In this document: in pieces, positions 25,148 to 40,010 of the stretch
Numbering within the stretch: the first letter of the stretch is position 1
How the letters are laid out: every line of letters begins with the position of its first letter
DNA from: Rhodamnia argentea
Taxonomy: Eukaryota > Streptophyta > Magnoliopsida > Myrtales > Myrtaceae
DNA: 64,000 bases
Direction: 5' to 3'
NCBI RefSeq assembly: GCF_020921035.1
Contig: NC_063152.1
Span: 31,991,903 to 32,055,902, forward strand
Notes under the pieces: model-generated
What the model was told of the DNA's origin: nothing
Seen by the model: the letters and a program-made list of their open reading frames with translations, nothing else
Database searches by the model: none
Translations under genes and position numbers: made by a program

Positions 25148-25805
25148 CTTGATTGTTCCCTCCTATCTTTGCTCGATGTGCTATGCCGCCCACGAATTTT
25201 TGATTTATTCGATGTGATCTCCGAACTTTAGTCTAATGTGCAATGCCGTCCCCGAAATTTTAATATGTCCAATGTAGATCGTGAACCTTTGGCATATATT
25301 CAATTTAGTCCCCGAATCACATGAAAATATTCAACGTTGTCATTCCCTTAATTCGAGTCAACTTCATTTGCTACTAGTACGTTTGGACGGTGGGCAAACA
25401 AGACGTTTTAATTCGTTTAATTTTTCCAGTTCGGAAAACTGATTGTCCGTGTTATATAATGATGTGGATCACTGTATCCCGATTTGAGTTGAATATCTCA
25501 CTTGGATAATCCATGTGTAACATTATTTTTTCCGTCCGCCATTCAAACTCATCGGATTGGAAGCCAAATTAGCAAATTCCACTAACTTGAATTGATGGAA
25601 GGATGACATTGAATATTTTCGTATAGTTTAGGGATTAGATTTGACATTTACAAAATGTTCAAGGATTGCATTAGATAAATCAAAAGTTCGGCGACGACAT
25701 TAGATGTTTACCAAAAGTTAAGGGATCACAATGAACAAATTAAAAATTTATGAGTCACATTGCACATTTAGCCAAAGTTCAGAGACCATTTGTGTAATTA
25801 TCCCG
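25148..25805. repeat. Dispersed repeat family B (long copy)
   Basis: The left half carries 'ctccgaactttagtctaatg' type phrases and the right half their inverted counterparts ('gccaaagttcagagacc'), ending with 'atttgtgtaattatccc'. It is a large palindrome-like element without coding capacity. The left end is uncertain. Confidence 0.5.
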
Positions 25806-26309
25806 ACATGTGAGAAGCGATTGTTGGAGGTTATCACACATCGGTTATGGAATGAGCTTGTGATCGGTTTATAAGCGAGATAAAACGTCTCGATCTTTGA
25901 GTTAATTTTCGGGGGTGAGAGAGATTCAAGACCATCCAACACAGCGAAACCGTGCATCTATGTCTAACGTTCTTCGATTCACCGAGAAAAGAAAGAAAGA
26001 AAAAAAAACTGGGGAAGGGATTCGAGAATTTCAAACCTACAATCCCTTGATGCATTCGGATGATGGAACACATCGACCACTAGCAGAAAGAATACCTTTT
26101 TAATGTAGGACTATTGTGCAGGAATGATTGCTCCTGCACACCACATGGTTAGGCTCGGCTGTTCTTATCAAAGTGCACTTCCAATTCCCCCACATCCATT
26201 TATTTCGTGTGCAGCCCTTATCGCACTAGCAGAAGTGGATGCTATTGCGTTGGTAGGTGACGGCCGACGACCTTTGGTCCAATCGGATCTTGCTCGTACT
26301 CAGTGGAAT

Positions 26310-26741
26310 TAATGACATAAATGGTTTTTGAACTTTAATCTAATATAAAATGTGATTACTGAACTTTTAATCTATTGAATGTGATCATTAAACTTTACCT
26401 CAACAGACAATCTCAATGTGCAATGCGGCAAAAGTACTTTTAATATGTTCACTATAGCCCTTGAACTTTTAATACACATCAATTCAATCCCCGAACTATA
26501 TGAAAATATTCAATGTTATCCTTTTATTAATTGAAGATCGGGAATAGTGCTGAACATTTTCATATAATCCAAAGATAAAATCGAACGGTGCTAAATGTCT
26601 AGGGACCGCATTGAATAATTGAAGAGTTCGGAGACGACATTGCACGTGGGGCTAAAGCTCACAAACTACATTGAACAAATTAAAAGTTCAAGGATCGCAT
26701 TACACGGTGGGTTAAAGTTCGGAGATTATTTGTGTCATTTT
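26310..26741. mobile_element. MITE of dispersed family B (best-preserved copy)
   Basis: Terminal inverted repeats are visible: the left end is 'taatgacataaatgg' and the right end in reverse complement is 'aaatgacacaaataatc'. Both are followed inward by a 'gaacttta' motif. It is 432 bp long and carries no gene. Confidence 0.65.
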
Positions 26742-27987
26742 CCCTTCTCGAAGAGTGGATCCATAAAAATTGGGTATCGAGCGGACTGAGTTTAGTACGG
26801 AACCTAAAAATCCTTATCCGAACCCCTCAATGACTAAGAAAATACTACATTTGTAATGTAAGATTGATCGGGAAGGGGTACACTTAAAGAAGGGGAATTT
26901 CGGCCTTAGCTTTGGCAGACCAAACGGCCACCGATTCCCACAATCACCACAAGAAGTACAGAGAAATACACAAGCGGAGTGCATATAACGACCCTATTGT
27001 ATCACTCGTTTTGCCAAAGTTCTGATCGAGATAAAGTTATATATGGTCTTCTGTATATATTTCCAAGTAAATACCACTCGTTGGGGTTGTAAATTTCGAT
27101 TTCTCATTCACATACGACTAATCCAACTTGTCGAAGTTAAGATAGGACCAAATCTCATGAGTTCATCATCAAGTCATCGTCCCATGTTATGTGATACATG
27201 GTGGCACGCGCAAATTGATTGTGTGACCTACGATGAAGACCGGAGACATTGCTGGAGAGTCCATTCATAATTTCATGCGGTTTCTTTTTGAGAAAGTCGG
27301 AAAACGACTATTCACACTTTTGTGGTTCACTTTGGGCGGACTCCGACTTTATTTTAGATGCTTTTTTTTTTCCTTGAATATTTGACCTAATTGGGAAAGA
27401 GGGAAAATATTTCGCGAGGTTGCTTAATTTCGAAGATTAGCGGTTCATGAGAATTTTCTCCAACTTATCATTGGTCCAAATTCGTTGGACCCGCCATGTC
27501 GAAATATCTCCCTTGTAGTAGTTGGAATCAGACTGTCACCAAATGCTCGTTAAAGAATTAAAATTTTTGTGGGATAGTTACGAATTTGCATAATACGAAA
27601 ATGTCACACTTAATCTGGTTAGATTAGCGTGAAATTTGGAAAGTAAACAAACCCCGGTATCTTCAAAATTTTTGTCGAGTTTAATTTTACCGGCTACTTT
27701 GAGAACATGTCATGTGTGTAGAAGAAATCCAAAGCGGTTGGCTGTGCTTGTAAGTTAAAATTCAGAATACGCGCCGCATATATTTAGTCTTTATAACATT
27801 TACATAAGATTTTACATTGATTTTTACAGATTAAAATCTCATTTCTTTAGATTCGCCTATTCGATTAAAGAAAAAAGAAAAGAAAAAATCGTGTTTGAAT
27901 TGAAGCTGGTTCTTTTTCTCGCGGGAACGCCTCTTCCCCAGCTGCTCTCGGCGACGACGACGACGGCGACGGCGGTGGACACCATGC

Positions 27988-30417
27988 ATGAAGTCGCTCG
28001 CCAGCTGCATCAGGTCCCTCGTCTCTCGATCCCTCGTCCCTCGAGCCCTCGAGCTCGCCCTCGCCGCGCCTCCCTCCCTCTCTCCTCTCCTCACCGACCA
28101 GGCCTACGCTCTCTTCCTCAAGTCTGGCCACCCCCTCCACCCCTTCCTCTCCACGCCACTCATCTCTCGCTCCGCCAAGAACGGCGATTTCTCTCGCTCC
28201 TCCCTCTTCCTGTCCGACACCCTCTCCCCGGACACCGTCGCGTTCAACGCCCTCATTTCTGGCTTCGCCTCTTTTCGCCGCCCCGAGCCCGCCCTAGCCC
28301 TTTTCGACGAGCTGAGGCTTCAGGGTCTCTGCCCCGATGTGTACACCTTCAGTTCCTTGGTCAAGGCTTGTGGGAGCGTTTGGGAGAATGAGATCGTTCA
28401 TGGGGTTTGCTTGAAGTATGGGTTCTCTTCGGGCGCTTATGTGGTGAGTGGGCTGGTGGAGAATTATGCCCGTGGCGGCGAGGTTGGGGCTGCGGAGAAG
28501 TGCTTTGAGGAGTGTGAGGGAGTGGATAATGTGGTTTGGGGCGCTATGGTTAGTGGGTATGTGTGGAATGGGGAGTTTGAGTGTGCGAAGGAGTTGTTTG
28601 TGGACATGCGCGGGTTGGAATTGGAGGTGAATGAGTATAGCATGACCGCTGTTCTCGGTGCTTTGCTTGATGGTAGGGAAGGAGGACAGGTTCATGGGTT
28701 TGGTTTGAAGATGGGTTTGTTGTCTGGATGTTCGTTGCATCTGAGTAATTCGATTATGCATATGTATTCGCGGTGTGGAAACCAAGCAGATGCTGTCAAG
28801 GCGTTTGATGAAATTCCTGAGCCGGATGTTGTTTCATGGTCGGAAAGGATATTTGCTGCTTGCGATGGTGTTGAGGCTTCCAAATTGTTTAAATTGCTCC
28901 ACTCTAAAGGTGTGGCAGTTAACGAATTCACGGTGATCAACTTACTGTCTCAAATTATAGATGTAGAGTTTTTGAATCTTGGGAAGCAAATCCATGCTCT
29001 TTCTTTCAAGAGGGGACATATACAACTGGTTTCAGTTGGTAATGCATTGATCTCATTGTATGGAAAGTGGGGGCAGATTGTCGATGCCATGCTTGTATTT
29101 GATGAAATGTGTCTCCCGGATCCTATTTCATGGAACTCCCTCGTTGCTGCATATTCTGAGAATCATCTTCTCTGTCAGTGTCTTGAAACGTTCTCAAAGA
29201 TGCGCTCTTGTTGGGTGTTGCCAAATAACTATGCTCTAGCAAGCATCCTCGAAGTGGTTGCCCACTCAAATTTGCAAGAGTTGGCAGCACAAATTCATTC
29301 CCTAATGATTAAGTACGGTTTGATGTTCGATGATTCCATGGTCTCTGCCTTGATTACTGCTTATGGGAAATGCAACAGGGTTGACCAATCTAGGAAAATA
29401 TTTTCTACGCTTGACCAAATCAAGGCATTGCATCTTAATTCGTTGCTGGTCACCTTCATGAGCACTGGGTATCATGATGATGCTCTGGTTTTGTTTCAGA
29501 AGACATGGCATTCATCCATTGCAGTAGATAGCACGACTCTTAGCATCCTCCTTAAAGCTTGTGGAGTTTTAACAGATTTAGAGCAAGGGAGAACAATTCA
29601 CTGCCTTTCTATCAAGAATGGGTTTGATCAAGACAGTTTTATAGAAAGTGCCATTGTCGATGTCTATTGCAAGTGTGGAAGCATCATTGATGCAGAGAAG
29701 GCTTACAAAAATATCTTGAGAGCTAATTTGGTTGCTCAGAATGCCATGATGATGGGGTATGCTCAACACGGTTGTGACCGTGAAGTTATGAAGCTATTCC
29801 ATGAAATGTCTCAAGTTGGATTACGACCTGATGAGATAACTTATCTCGCAGTACTTCATTCATGCTGCCATGCAGGGTTGGTGGAAGAAGGGCAAACTTC
29901 CTTAAACTCTATGCTTGAACTTGATGGGGTATTTCCAAGTGTGGAGCATTATACCTGCGTAATTGATTTGCTCGGGCGGGTTGGCCTCATGGAAGATGCA
30001 AAGAGGATGATCGATACCATGCCCATGAATCCCGATGCTCGGATTTGGCAAATTCTCCTTTCTGCGTGCCACCTCCATGGAGATGTTGACCTCGGGAACC
30101 TTGCAGGCAGGAAGCTCCTGGAGCTGCAACCTGAAAACGATTCTGCTTACGTTTTGCTATCAAATATAAATGCTGCAGCAGGGAACTGGAGCACTGCTAG
30201 CGAATTGAGGAGACAGATGAAAGAAAAGATGTTGGTGAAGGAACCTGGTTCAAGCTGGATTCAGGTAAACGGAACTCTAAACTTCTTTTTCGCCGATGAC
30301 CAGTCCCACCCAGATAGAGAGAGAATCTTAATGAAGCTGCGAGAGTTATATGGACAAATGCTTTCACGAAGAGAATCCGAACCTGGATGTGCCTCATCAG
30401 TGGAGCTGATCTGTTAG
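27988..30417 (+). CDS. Pentatricopeptide repeat protein, PLS class, E+ subgroup
   Basis: A single-exon gene of 809 residues. ATGs occur at 27984 and 27988; only the second opens the long frame. PPR motifs tile the protein from about residue 85 (VAFNALISGFASF) to about 690, with linkers such as PDVYTFSSLVKACG and PDEITYLAVLHSCCHAGLVEEG typical of P, L and S repeats. The C terminus has an E domain (LLSACHLHGDVDLGNLAG ... YVLLSNINAAAGNW) and an E+ segment (KEPGSSWIQVNG ... DDQSHPDRERI), but no DYW deaminase domain. Proteins of this class bind organellar RNA, mostly for C-to-U editing with a separately supplied deaminase. The first 30 residues are Ser/Arg/Leu-rich and suit an organelle transit peptide. 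The exact RNA target is unknown. Confidence 0.93.
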   Translation: MKSLASCIRSLVSRSLVPRALELALAAPPSLSPLLTDQAYALFLKSGHPLHPFLSTPLISRSAKNGDFSRSSLFLSDTLSPDTVAFNALISGFASFRRPEPALALFDELRLQGLCPDVYTFSSLVKACGSVWENEIVHGVCLKYGFSSGAYVVSGLVENYARGGEVGAAEKCFEECEGVDNVVWGAMVSGYVWNGEFECAKELFVDMRGLELEVNEYSMTAVLGALLDGREGGQVHGFGLKMGLLSGCSLHLSNSIMHMYSRCGNQADAVKAFDEIPEPDVVSWSERIFAACDGVEASKLFKLLHSKGVAVNEFTVINLLSQIIDVEFLNLGKQIHALSFKRGHIQLVSVGNALISLYGKWGQIVDAMLVFDEMCLPDPISWNSLVAAYSENHLLCQCLETFSKMRSCWVLPNNYALASILEVVAHSNLQELAAQIHSLMIKYGLMFDDSMVSALITAYGKCNRVDQSRKIFSTLDQIKALHLNSLLVTFMSTGYHDDALVLFQKTWHSSIAVDSTTLSILLKACGVLTDLEQGRTIHCLSIKNGFDQDSFIESAIVDVYCKCGSIIDAEKAYKNILRANLVAQNAMMMGYAQHGCDREVMKLFHEMSQVGLRPDEITYLAVLHSCCHAGLVEEGQTSLNSMLELDGVFPSVEHYTCVIDLLGRVGLMEDAKRMIDTMPMNPDARIWQILLSACHLHGDVDLGNLAGRKLLELQPENDSAYVLLSNINAAAGNWSTASELRRQMKEKMLVKEPGSSWIQVNGTLNFFFADDQSHPDRERILMKLRELYGQMLSRRESEPGCASSVELIC

Positions 30418-31351
30418 CTTTTCGTCGGTAAATTATGACTAGAGCCGCTACTTCTCGCAAAGTTGAATATTGGGTCGGGGATACTTCTGGTTGACTGTAG
30501 AGGATTCGTCGAGTATCGACCAACACAATTTGATTTTGGAAGAGAAGCTGCCGTTGGTTTTGTCCAACGAATTATTTGGCGAACCGTGTTGGTTTCTTGT
30601 GTATTCAACCTTGGAAAGTACTAACCTAGGCAGGAAATGAAAGCCTATGATGAGTCCCGTTGCTGTCATAGACCCTTAAGTTTTGTACTTTATGTTGTCA
30701 CAAGAAATCCACGGCGTGTGCCATTGGAGAATAGCAATTCTGGATGAGGACTGCATTTTTGCCCCGTGTTTTGCTGATCTTTGCCCAATGTTTCATCTTC
30801 ATCGTATTCGACTCGCAACTTTGCACTCTCCTTTCGAGTTACTCGTTAGGGACGCATCTCATGATTCGTCCAGGTGTTGTTCATGCGAGTTTTTTATTTT
30901 TATTTTTTCCTGAGTCCTCTGACTTACACAAGTCCTTTTGCGAAGTTTTTGTCTTGGTCAGCTCGAGTGTCTTTTTCTGGTTTAGTCTCTAGGAAAATTA
31001 ATTGACAAGATCCGCACGCATTATATTAAGATGCAATCTGTGCAAGCGTAGACAAGAAGGCTGCTCTGTTTCAGTCATATTTCCATAGATCTCCTGGATG
31101 GCTGTAACCAACATCTACTTGTCAGTTCTGGCGTGGACTCAGGTCCTTCAATATTCAGATTCCTTGAGTTCATGCCAGGGAAGGAACAATGGACGCTTAT
31201 GATCATGCATGTGGAAGTACAAAGCAAGACTTAGCTTTATTCTTTGCCCCATTCAGTCCCCCGTTCACTTCTCATATATTTCAAGTCATCCCTTTGCTTT
31301 TAATCTCCCTGGCCGAGCAAATCAATCGACCCGTCTTGTCCTAGAGGCAAA
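30418..31351. other. Intergenic region between PPR and NTF2-like genes
   Basis: Holds the PPR 3' untranslated region and the promoter of the next gene. No coding exon recognised. Confidence 0.5.
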
Positions 31352-32800
31352 ATGGCTCGTGCCATCACCTTCTCTCGTCTCCCCTCGTTGTCGTGTGGAG
31401 CATGCACAAACTCCACCATTGGCAACGGTGGCACTGCCCTCACGAGTTCAGTTTTTGAGCGATTCCGATTTGGTCAAAAGGAGATCAAGACACGAGGCAT
31501 CCGAATTCATTATCATCGCAAGCTCACACTGGTGTTGACTTCGAGAAGTGACATTCACCCTACTCCGAGATCACACTCGCCGGGCGAGAGAGCAAAGCAG
31601 TTGTATGAATGCATCAACGAGAAGAACCTGAAGGCGCTAGATGAGGTCATCTCGAAAGATTGTTGCTTTGAGGACTTCTCCTTCCCCACACCATTCAATG
31701 GAAACAAGGTTTCTTGTGTACTAGCTAGTGGTAGGATCCGCTACACCACACTTGCTCCCTTTGGTCCCTCGATAAATCACAATCGTTGATTGCGGCTTCA
31801 TCTCCATAAATCAATGAATTGTGATTTATTGAGAAACCGAAGGCAGTAAGTGCTGTGCGAAGTAGAGGATTCAAGTCTTGAATTGTAATTCTTGTTGCTT
31901 CTTTTTGTCATGGCCTAAGGCAAAGTTAACGCAGGAGGTCTTGCTCTTCTTTGCGCAACTTACTTCAAGCATGGGCAAGAATGTTAGATTCATCCTCAAA
32001 AATGTCAGTGAGGACGAGGAGACGGCGTGGGTGAATTGGCACCTAGGTACTCCTCCTGCTTCGGCTTCCCACTTTTTACCTGCACAATAATCAAACTTTG
32101 CCTAACTTCAAGGTCTTCGAATTATGCGGTAGAGTGGAAAGGAAATGAGATACCTTTCACCAGAGGCTGCAGCTTCTATGAATGCTCAAAAGATGGAGAG
32201 AGGCTGGTCATTAGGTGACAATTCTAACATCTTCAACATAATTTCTTGCATACATGCTATATGGAACGACGATAGTCATAGAATACAGAACTACTGCGTG
32301 CAGGAAAGCTCAAGTATTTGTCGAGCCGCCAATCAAACCAGGAGGCATAGTGCTGGTAATTTTACTGAAGCAAATTAAGAACCGAATTAATCTCAAGTCC
32401 GCAATATCTCTCCTCTATCCGACCATCTAACATCCACCTCCAATCATACTAAACTGTTTACTTTCTCATTTGGAGAACAGATTCTCTTGAAGACCATCAC
32501 ATCGTTGTTTGACGATTTTCCGACAGTGACTGAAAGTGCGTAAACATTCATTAAGCACCAAAAATTCTAAGTACATAAACGTATCATGGCAGATCACTCA
32601 TGCAGCAAACATCTCATGCAGGGTTCCTAAAGAGTCCTAGTGCAATCGTGCAATGGACAAAGCGTATCTACAATATGTTTCTGGCACCATTTATAAGCAC
32701 CATTCTAGCAAGCTACATAAACTCCTGGAAACTAATGGCCCGACTGCTCGGCTATGCCCTCGGCATGATTATCTTCATTCTTAAACTTTTCTTCGACTAA
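31352..32800 (+). CDS. NTF2-like / SnoaL-like domain protein, probably plastidial (At1g71480-like)
   Basis: Six exons (31352-31708, 31935-32046, 32133-32214, 32304-32355, 32481-32535, 32622-32800) join in phase to 278 residues. The first 75 residues are Ser/Arg-rich and look like a chloroplast transit peptide. The NTF2/SnoaL-like cone domain starts at SPGERAKQLYECI and runs through VRFILKNVSEDEETAWVNWH, LEWKGNEIPFTRGCSFYEC and VFVEPPIKPGG. A C-terminal hydrophobic stretch (MFLAPFISTILASYI, then LLGYALGMIIFILKLFF) suggests membrane association. It fits the uncharacterised Arabidopsis At1g71480-type plastid proteins. The biochemical role is unknown to me. For exon 3 I chose the acceptor that restores W-H-L-E-W-K, the family reading. 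Confidence 0.85.
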
Positions 32801-32831
32801 CCAGATATTTTACCACATTGAAGACAGCCCG

Positions 32832-32966
32832 TCAGTCATCATTTCCACGGCGGCTATTCCACGTTTCAAACAGAGAGAGAAGAACCAGCGGTCCAATCAC
32901 TGGCGGAAGCGGCGGTGGCCTGCTGAAGGCCACAATGGGTTCAGCCTTTTCGTGGGGATCCGGCAT
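32832..32966 (-). CDS. Small conserved-looking 44-residue protein
   Basis: On the minus strand, 32966-32832 encodes 44 residues beginning MPDPHEKAEPIVAFSRPPP, then a hydrophobic LPPVIGPLVLLSLFETW and an acidic end. This resembles, from memory, short uncharacterised plant proteins with the same 'AEPIVAFSRPPPLPP' core. A probable non-coding first exon lies at about 33760-33647 (CT-rich leader ending 'aatcag' before donor 'gtacgc'), with an acceptor just upstream of the ATG. It is tail to tail with the NTF2-like gene, with 31 bp between stop codons, so the 3' untranslated regions must overlap. Possible single membrane segment. Function unknown. Confidence 0.6.
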   Translation of the reverse strand: MPDPHEKAEPIVAFSRPPPLPPVIGPLVLLSLFETWNSRRGNDD

Positions 32967-33646
32967 TCCCAAGTCGCTTTTCCCTTGCTTAAGTGGTGTC
33001 AAACTTCTCAAGATACCTGATTTATCGAATTGTAGTTACTGCCAAGAATGTAAAGTCATACTGAGGGGGAAAAAACAAGGAATCCATGTATTACCCCATG
33101 ATCCTTTAATGCAGTTGATTTGCTTTAGTGTCCTCGCGGACAAAAGCAGAGCCGGTGCGCGCATGTACACTCGTTTGGTTATGAGAATTGGCGTCTCGAA
33201 GACGATCCTGCCATGTATACAGGAGAAAAATCGGAACACTCCATTGCCAATTGACAGAAGAATCGAAGCTAATGGAACGAGAATTAAGAAAGATAATGAG
33301 AATCCTTGCTCTGGTTTGGCCTCCAGTTAAGTGAGTTGTCGGCTCCGTTGCACAGTCTACAAACTTCCCGGCCATGCCTACAACTCTAAGTCTTCCTCAG
33401 AATTCACCGACAACAACAGCAAACAACAGGCTTTTGGCTTCACTTAGTTCACACGTGAGAGTAAAGACATGTTCGATCGACCGGCAACAAAAACAACCGT
33501 AAAACATAACCTTCGAATTCATTCGAGGGGAAATTCTCTCAATTTCATAAGCAAGAATGAAGCACAACGTGGCGCTTCCACCGCAGCAGAAACGAAGAAC
33601 GACCGATCGGTAGGCGATCTCGAGCACACCGACGATCTTTGCGTAC

Positions 33647-33770
33647 CTGATTCGGGTTGGCTTTGATTGACGACGACGGCGGAGCGACAGAGAGAACGAC
33701 GGCGCGAGTTTTCGCTTTCCCGGTCAGTTACTACTTACGGGAGAGAAGGAAGGACGTAGAAGAAGGTTCG
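33647..33770 (-). promoter_or_regulatory. Probable non-coding first exon of the small gene
   Basis: On the minus strand this is a GC-richer, CT-containing stretch that ends in a good donor (cag|gtacgc at 33647). It would splice over about 0.65 kb to an acceptor just upstream of the ATG at 32966. The 5' boundary is a guess. Confidence 0.4.
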
Positions 33771-34044
33771 GGAGTTTTTCTATTCGATTCTCCGACACGT
33801 GGCACTGGGGAGACCCGGCCCGTTTGAGTGGGGATCTCCCGGGTTTTGTACTTGGGTAAAATCAAACGTAGCTAATGGGCCAATAATACTAAAGTAAAAA
33901 TATAAGTTACTTCGCCTAGTGAAAATTTACCACTAGATTATAAGATTATAAATTAGAAATAGGGAAGCATTTTTCTTTTTCAATCGGAGAAGTTATTAAT
34001 AGCGCTGAAATAAGCTACTTATATTGTTATCTCAACGTATTTGA

Positions 34045-34544
34045 TAGGAGTGAGCATGGTCCAGATTGGTTCGATTCTTGGGCGGTCCAATAGAATCGTT
34101 AGAATGAAAATAAAAAGGAATCGTTTGGTATTCACATATCTACATATAATATTCTCGTGATTCATATGGGGGACATGTATATCACAGTGAATATCGAATA
34201 TAATGTTCAATCTTGTATAGAGTTATGCGAGTCTCATTTCCACGGATAGTATTGTATTTATCGAGAAATATTTAAACGGAAATTTTTCTTTATGTACAAG
34301 TCCCTTTCTTTGGTTAGAATCTCATTTCTATGCTTATTAAACGTATTTAAAAGATAAAATTTAAAAATTTGTCTGTCCGGATGGGTGGTCCATCGGTCCG
34401 GTTCTCCCCTATAGAACCGAATCGGTAGAGCACCGATTCCACTTTGAGGAAGTAGGGATCGGATTAGTGACCTCCATAACAGGATCAAACACGTCGATCC
34501 AATCTGATCCGGGCGGTTCTCGATCCGATTGGTCCTCATCCCTA
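34045..34544. mobile_element. hAT-type MITE with target-site duplication
   Basis: A 500-bp element. The left terminus is 'taggagtgagcatggtcca' and the right terminus in reverse complement is 'tagggatgaggaccaatcgg'. It is flanked by 'gtatttga' (34037-34044) and 'gtattcga' (34545-34552), an 8-bp duplication with one mismatch, as expected for hAT elements. No transposase, so non-autonomous. Confidence 0.75.
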
Positions 34545-35584
34545 GTATTCGAGTCTTACATGGAAGTGCCTCTTCAAGAGGCTTTACATGTATATTTTTT
34601 CCCCAATTACATGCCTCTCTATATTTGTCAAGTAATGACACGAATGAACCTCCCAATCCAATCTGCTAGGCACGCGACCCAATGGTAAGGAAATGGAGGG
34701 TCATGACGTTAGTATCATAGGTGCGGGATTTGACTCTCGCTCTCTGTAAAGAGACGGAACAAAAACCCGAAAGATAAACGAGAATTAGAAATGGGACAGA
34801 TAAAAAAAAAAAAAATCTCCGTCTCGATTAATCAAGAGTAACAATCAAAACCTGTCCTAACAAGCATTGACACAACTTAAGGTTTTTGGCCGCTTGTCGA
34901 ACGAGTATTAACTATTTTGTTTTGATCAATTTAGGAGATTAGACTTAGAAAAACCTCTAATCAAGGTCTCGAGCTCGTAATGGAGGAAATTAAGGCGTCC
35001 ATAATCTGGCATGGCTCCGACTTTAAATATTTTGGTTATTCGGCACGTATAAATTTCGATGCGTGAATTCCAATGACAATGAACTCAAGTCGTGGTACTT
35101 TTTTTTTTTAAATCTTTTCTTAATTGACCTAAAGAAAACTCTAATAACTCAATTTTCCTTCTTTTTTTTTATATCAAATTAACATTTTATTCACTTCCTC
35201 GATCTAAATACAAGAGAGAAATATCTCGATTAAAAGAGCATAACTTCAAACCCGGATAAATCTCAAATAGCTTCAAAACAAAGCAAGCTCCACATAATAA
35301 GAGAAATCATCAGAATAATGATATAGGTCATATACTCAGAGAACACACGCCCGTAACTTTTTCACACCAAAATCAGCGACCGATCACCAAATCCGTCTTC
35401 AATAAAGAGCACGCACCGAGAACTCCATTTCACGCTACGGCTTTGCCTTTAGTGCATGCCTATGTTTAGCGTCTCCAACACCATCACCGAGCAAAGTGAA
35501 AAAGTTGAACAAGCATAGATCCGACACCTATAAGAGCGAAAAGTCATCATGTTTCTATGCTCATCCCATTCCTTGTCCGGAGAA

Positions 35585-35968
35585 AAATGATACAAATGAT
35601 CTCTAAGTTTTGGCCCAATTATAATGTGGGTTTTTAATTAATTTAATGCGGTTCCTAAACTTTAACCCAATATGCAATGTAACCCTTGAACTTTTAGTAC
35701 ATGTTCACTCTAGTCCCATAATTATATAAAAATATTCAATACTGTCTTTCCATTAATTCAAGTTTAGGGATAATATTGAGCATTTTGATATAGTTCAGAG
35801 ACCAAATTGAACATGCACCAAAAGTTCGGGGACAAAATCGAACCAATTAAAAGTTCATGGACTATATTGCACATTAAGATAAAGTTGAGGGACCACATTG
35901 AACAAATTAAATTTTCAGGAACATCATTACGTATTGAGCCAAAGTTCAAAAACTATTTGTATAGTTAT
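35585..35968. mobile_element. MITE of dispersed family B
   Basis: Left end 'aaatgatacaaatgatctc'; right end in reverse complement 'gaataactatacaaatag'. The body has the alternating 'gaacttttagtac' and 'aaaagttc' phrases of the family. Confidence 0.6.
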
Positions 35969-36580
35969 TCCCTCCATCTAGTGTCCATAAGACAAACCTA
36001 AATAGGCATTATATTGTGATTAGGGATGCCAAATGGTTCGTCCCAGGCACATGAGACGTGCTAGAGACTTACTGATTGCATGTACTAGTTATCTATCTTT
36101 TAACTTCTCACCAAACATTTTGTCCGACCATCTCAGGGGGCTTTTACCTTGTTCTTTTGGATTTACAGTATGTTCTTTGCAGTGTGTCAAGAGGGCAGCT
36201 GCATTACAAACCAGAACAAAATGCAACTGCAGATTCCCAGTAACCAGCAGAAATCCAAATCCATAACAAATGAGACGTACTCATTTTGCTTCAATTCCAA
36301 GTTAGTTTAGCTCACAAAAGGATTAAGGTAGCCTGCTCCAACATATCTCTTTTATATCTCCTTATTTCTAGAGAATTGGAATTTCCCTCTAGAATGAAAA
36401 TTCACATCCAAGCCCCTTTATACAGGAGTTTGCTTCAATTCCCACAAATATAACAGACAACTCTTTAACACCTCTCCCGCTGTCTCTAGCAAACAGGTGA
36501 CGTGCCAATTGGATCACGGGAGGACTCATTTCCACGACATTATCCTGAGAGTATGCGAAGCTGCGACCGATTGTTCCTGA

Positions 36581-39816
<3,236 letters not shown>

Positions 39817-39889
39817 TCTCCGCCGCCCTCAAGAGCTCCCCTCCTCAAAATCCGAGCTCTATTTGAACACCGAGCAAACGAGCACAGCG

Positions 39890-40010
39890 TAGCAGGTTGA
39901 TGGGTCTCTCTCTTCTCTCTCTCTCTCCCTCTCTCTCTCTGTTAATCGAACCTTATCGGGCTTTCTCGAAACCAGCCGTGATTCAAGTGCGGGGAGAAAC
40001 GGGGGCAAAA
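39890..40010 (-). promoter_or_regulatory. Polypurine-strand 5' leader of the MAP kinase gene
   Basis: A CT run on the plus strand (39903-39939), so GA-rich on the sense strand, lies about 90-120 bp before the ATG. It is likely 5' untranslated or core promoter sequence. Confidence 0.35.

Larger units (their letters stand above)
22081..27830. other. Gene-poor 5.7 kb with scattered repeats
   Basis: No exon chain could be built on either strand. A moderately GC-rich patch at about 22790-22980 has overlapping open frames on both strands but no family resemblance. Family A- and family B-type repeat phrases occur at 24520-24740 and 25148-26741. The remainder is unrecognised. Confidence 0.5.
33771..36580. 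other. Intergenic region with two MITEs
   Basis: Contains the hAT MITE at 34045-34544 and a family B MITE at 35585-35968. The rest is unrecognised, and the part just left of 36580 is the 3' untranslated region of the MAP kinase gene. Confidence 0.5.

Noticed and set aside
28294-28785. 163-codon minus-strand frame inside the first PPR gene
   Set aside because: Antisense shadow of an intronless repeat-coding gene; no domain.
32818-33330. 170-codon plus-strand frame overlapping the small minus-strand gene
   Set aside because: Starts from a non-ATG codon, has no domain, and lies mostly over the inferred intron of the 44-residue gene.
33106-33375. 89-codon minus-strand frame upstream of the small gene
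   Set aside because: It falls between a good donor at 33647 and the exon with the ATG at 32966, so it is more likely intronic.
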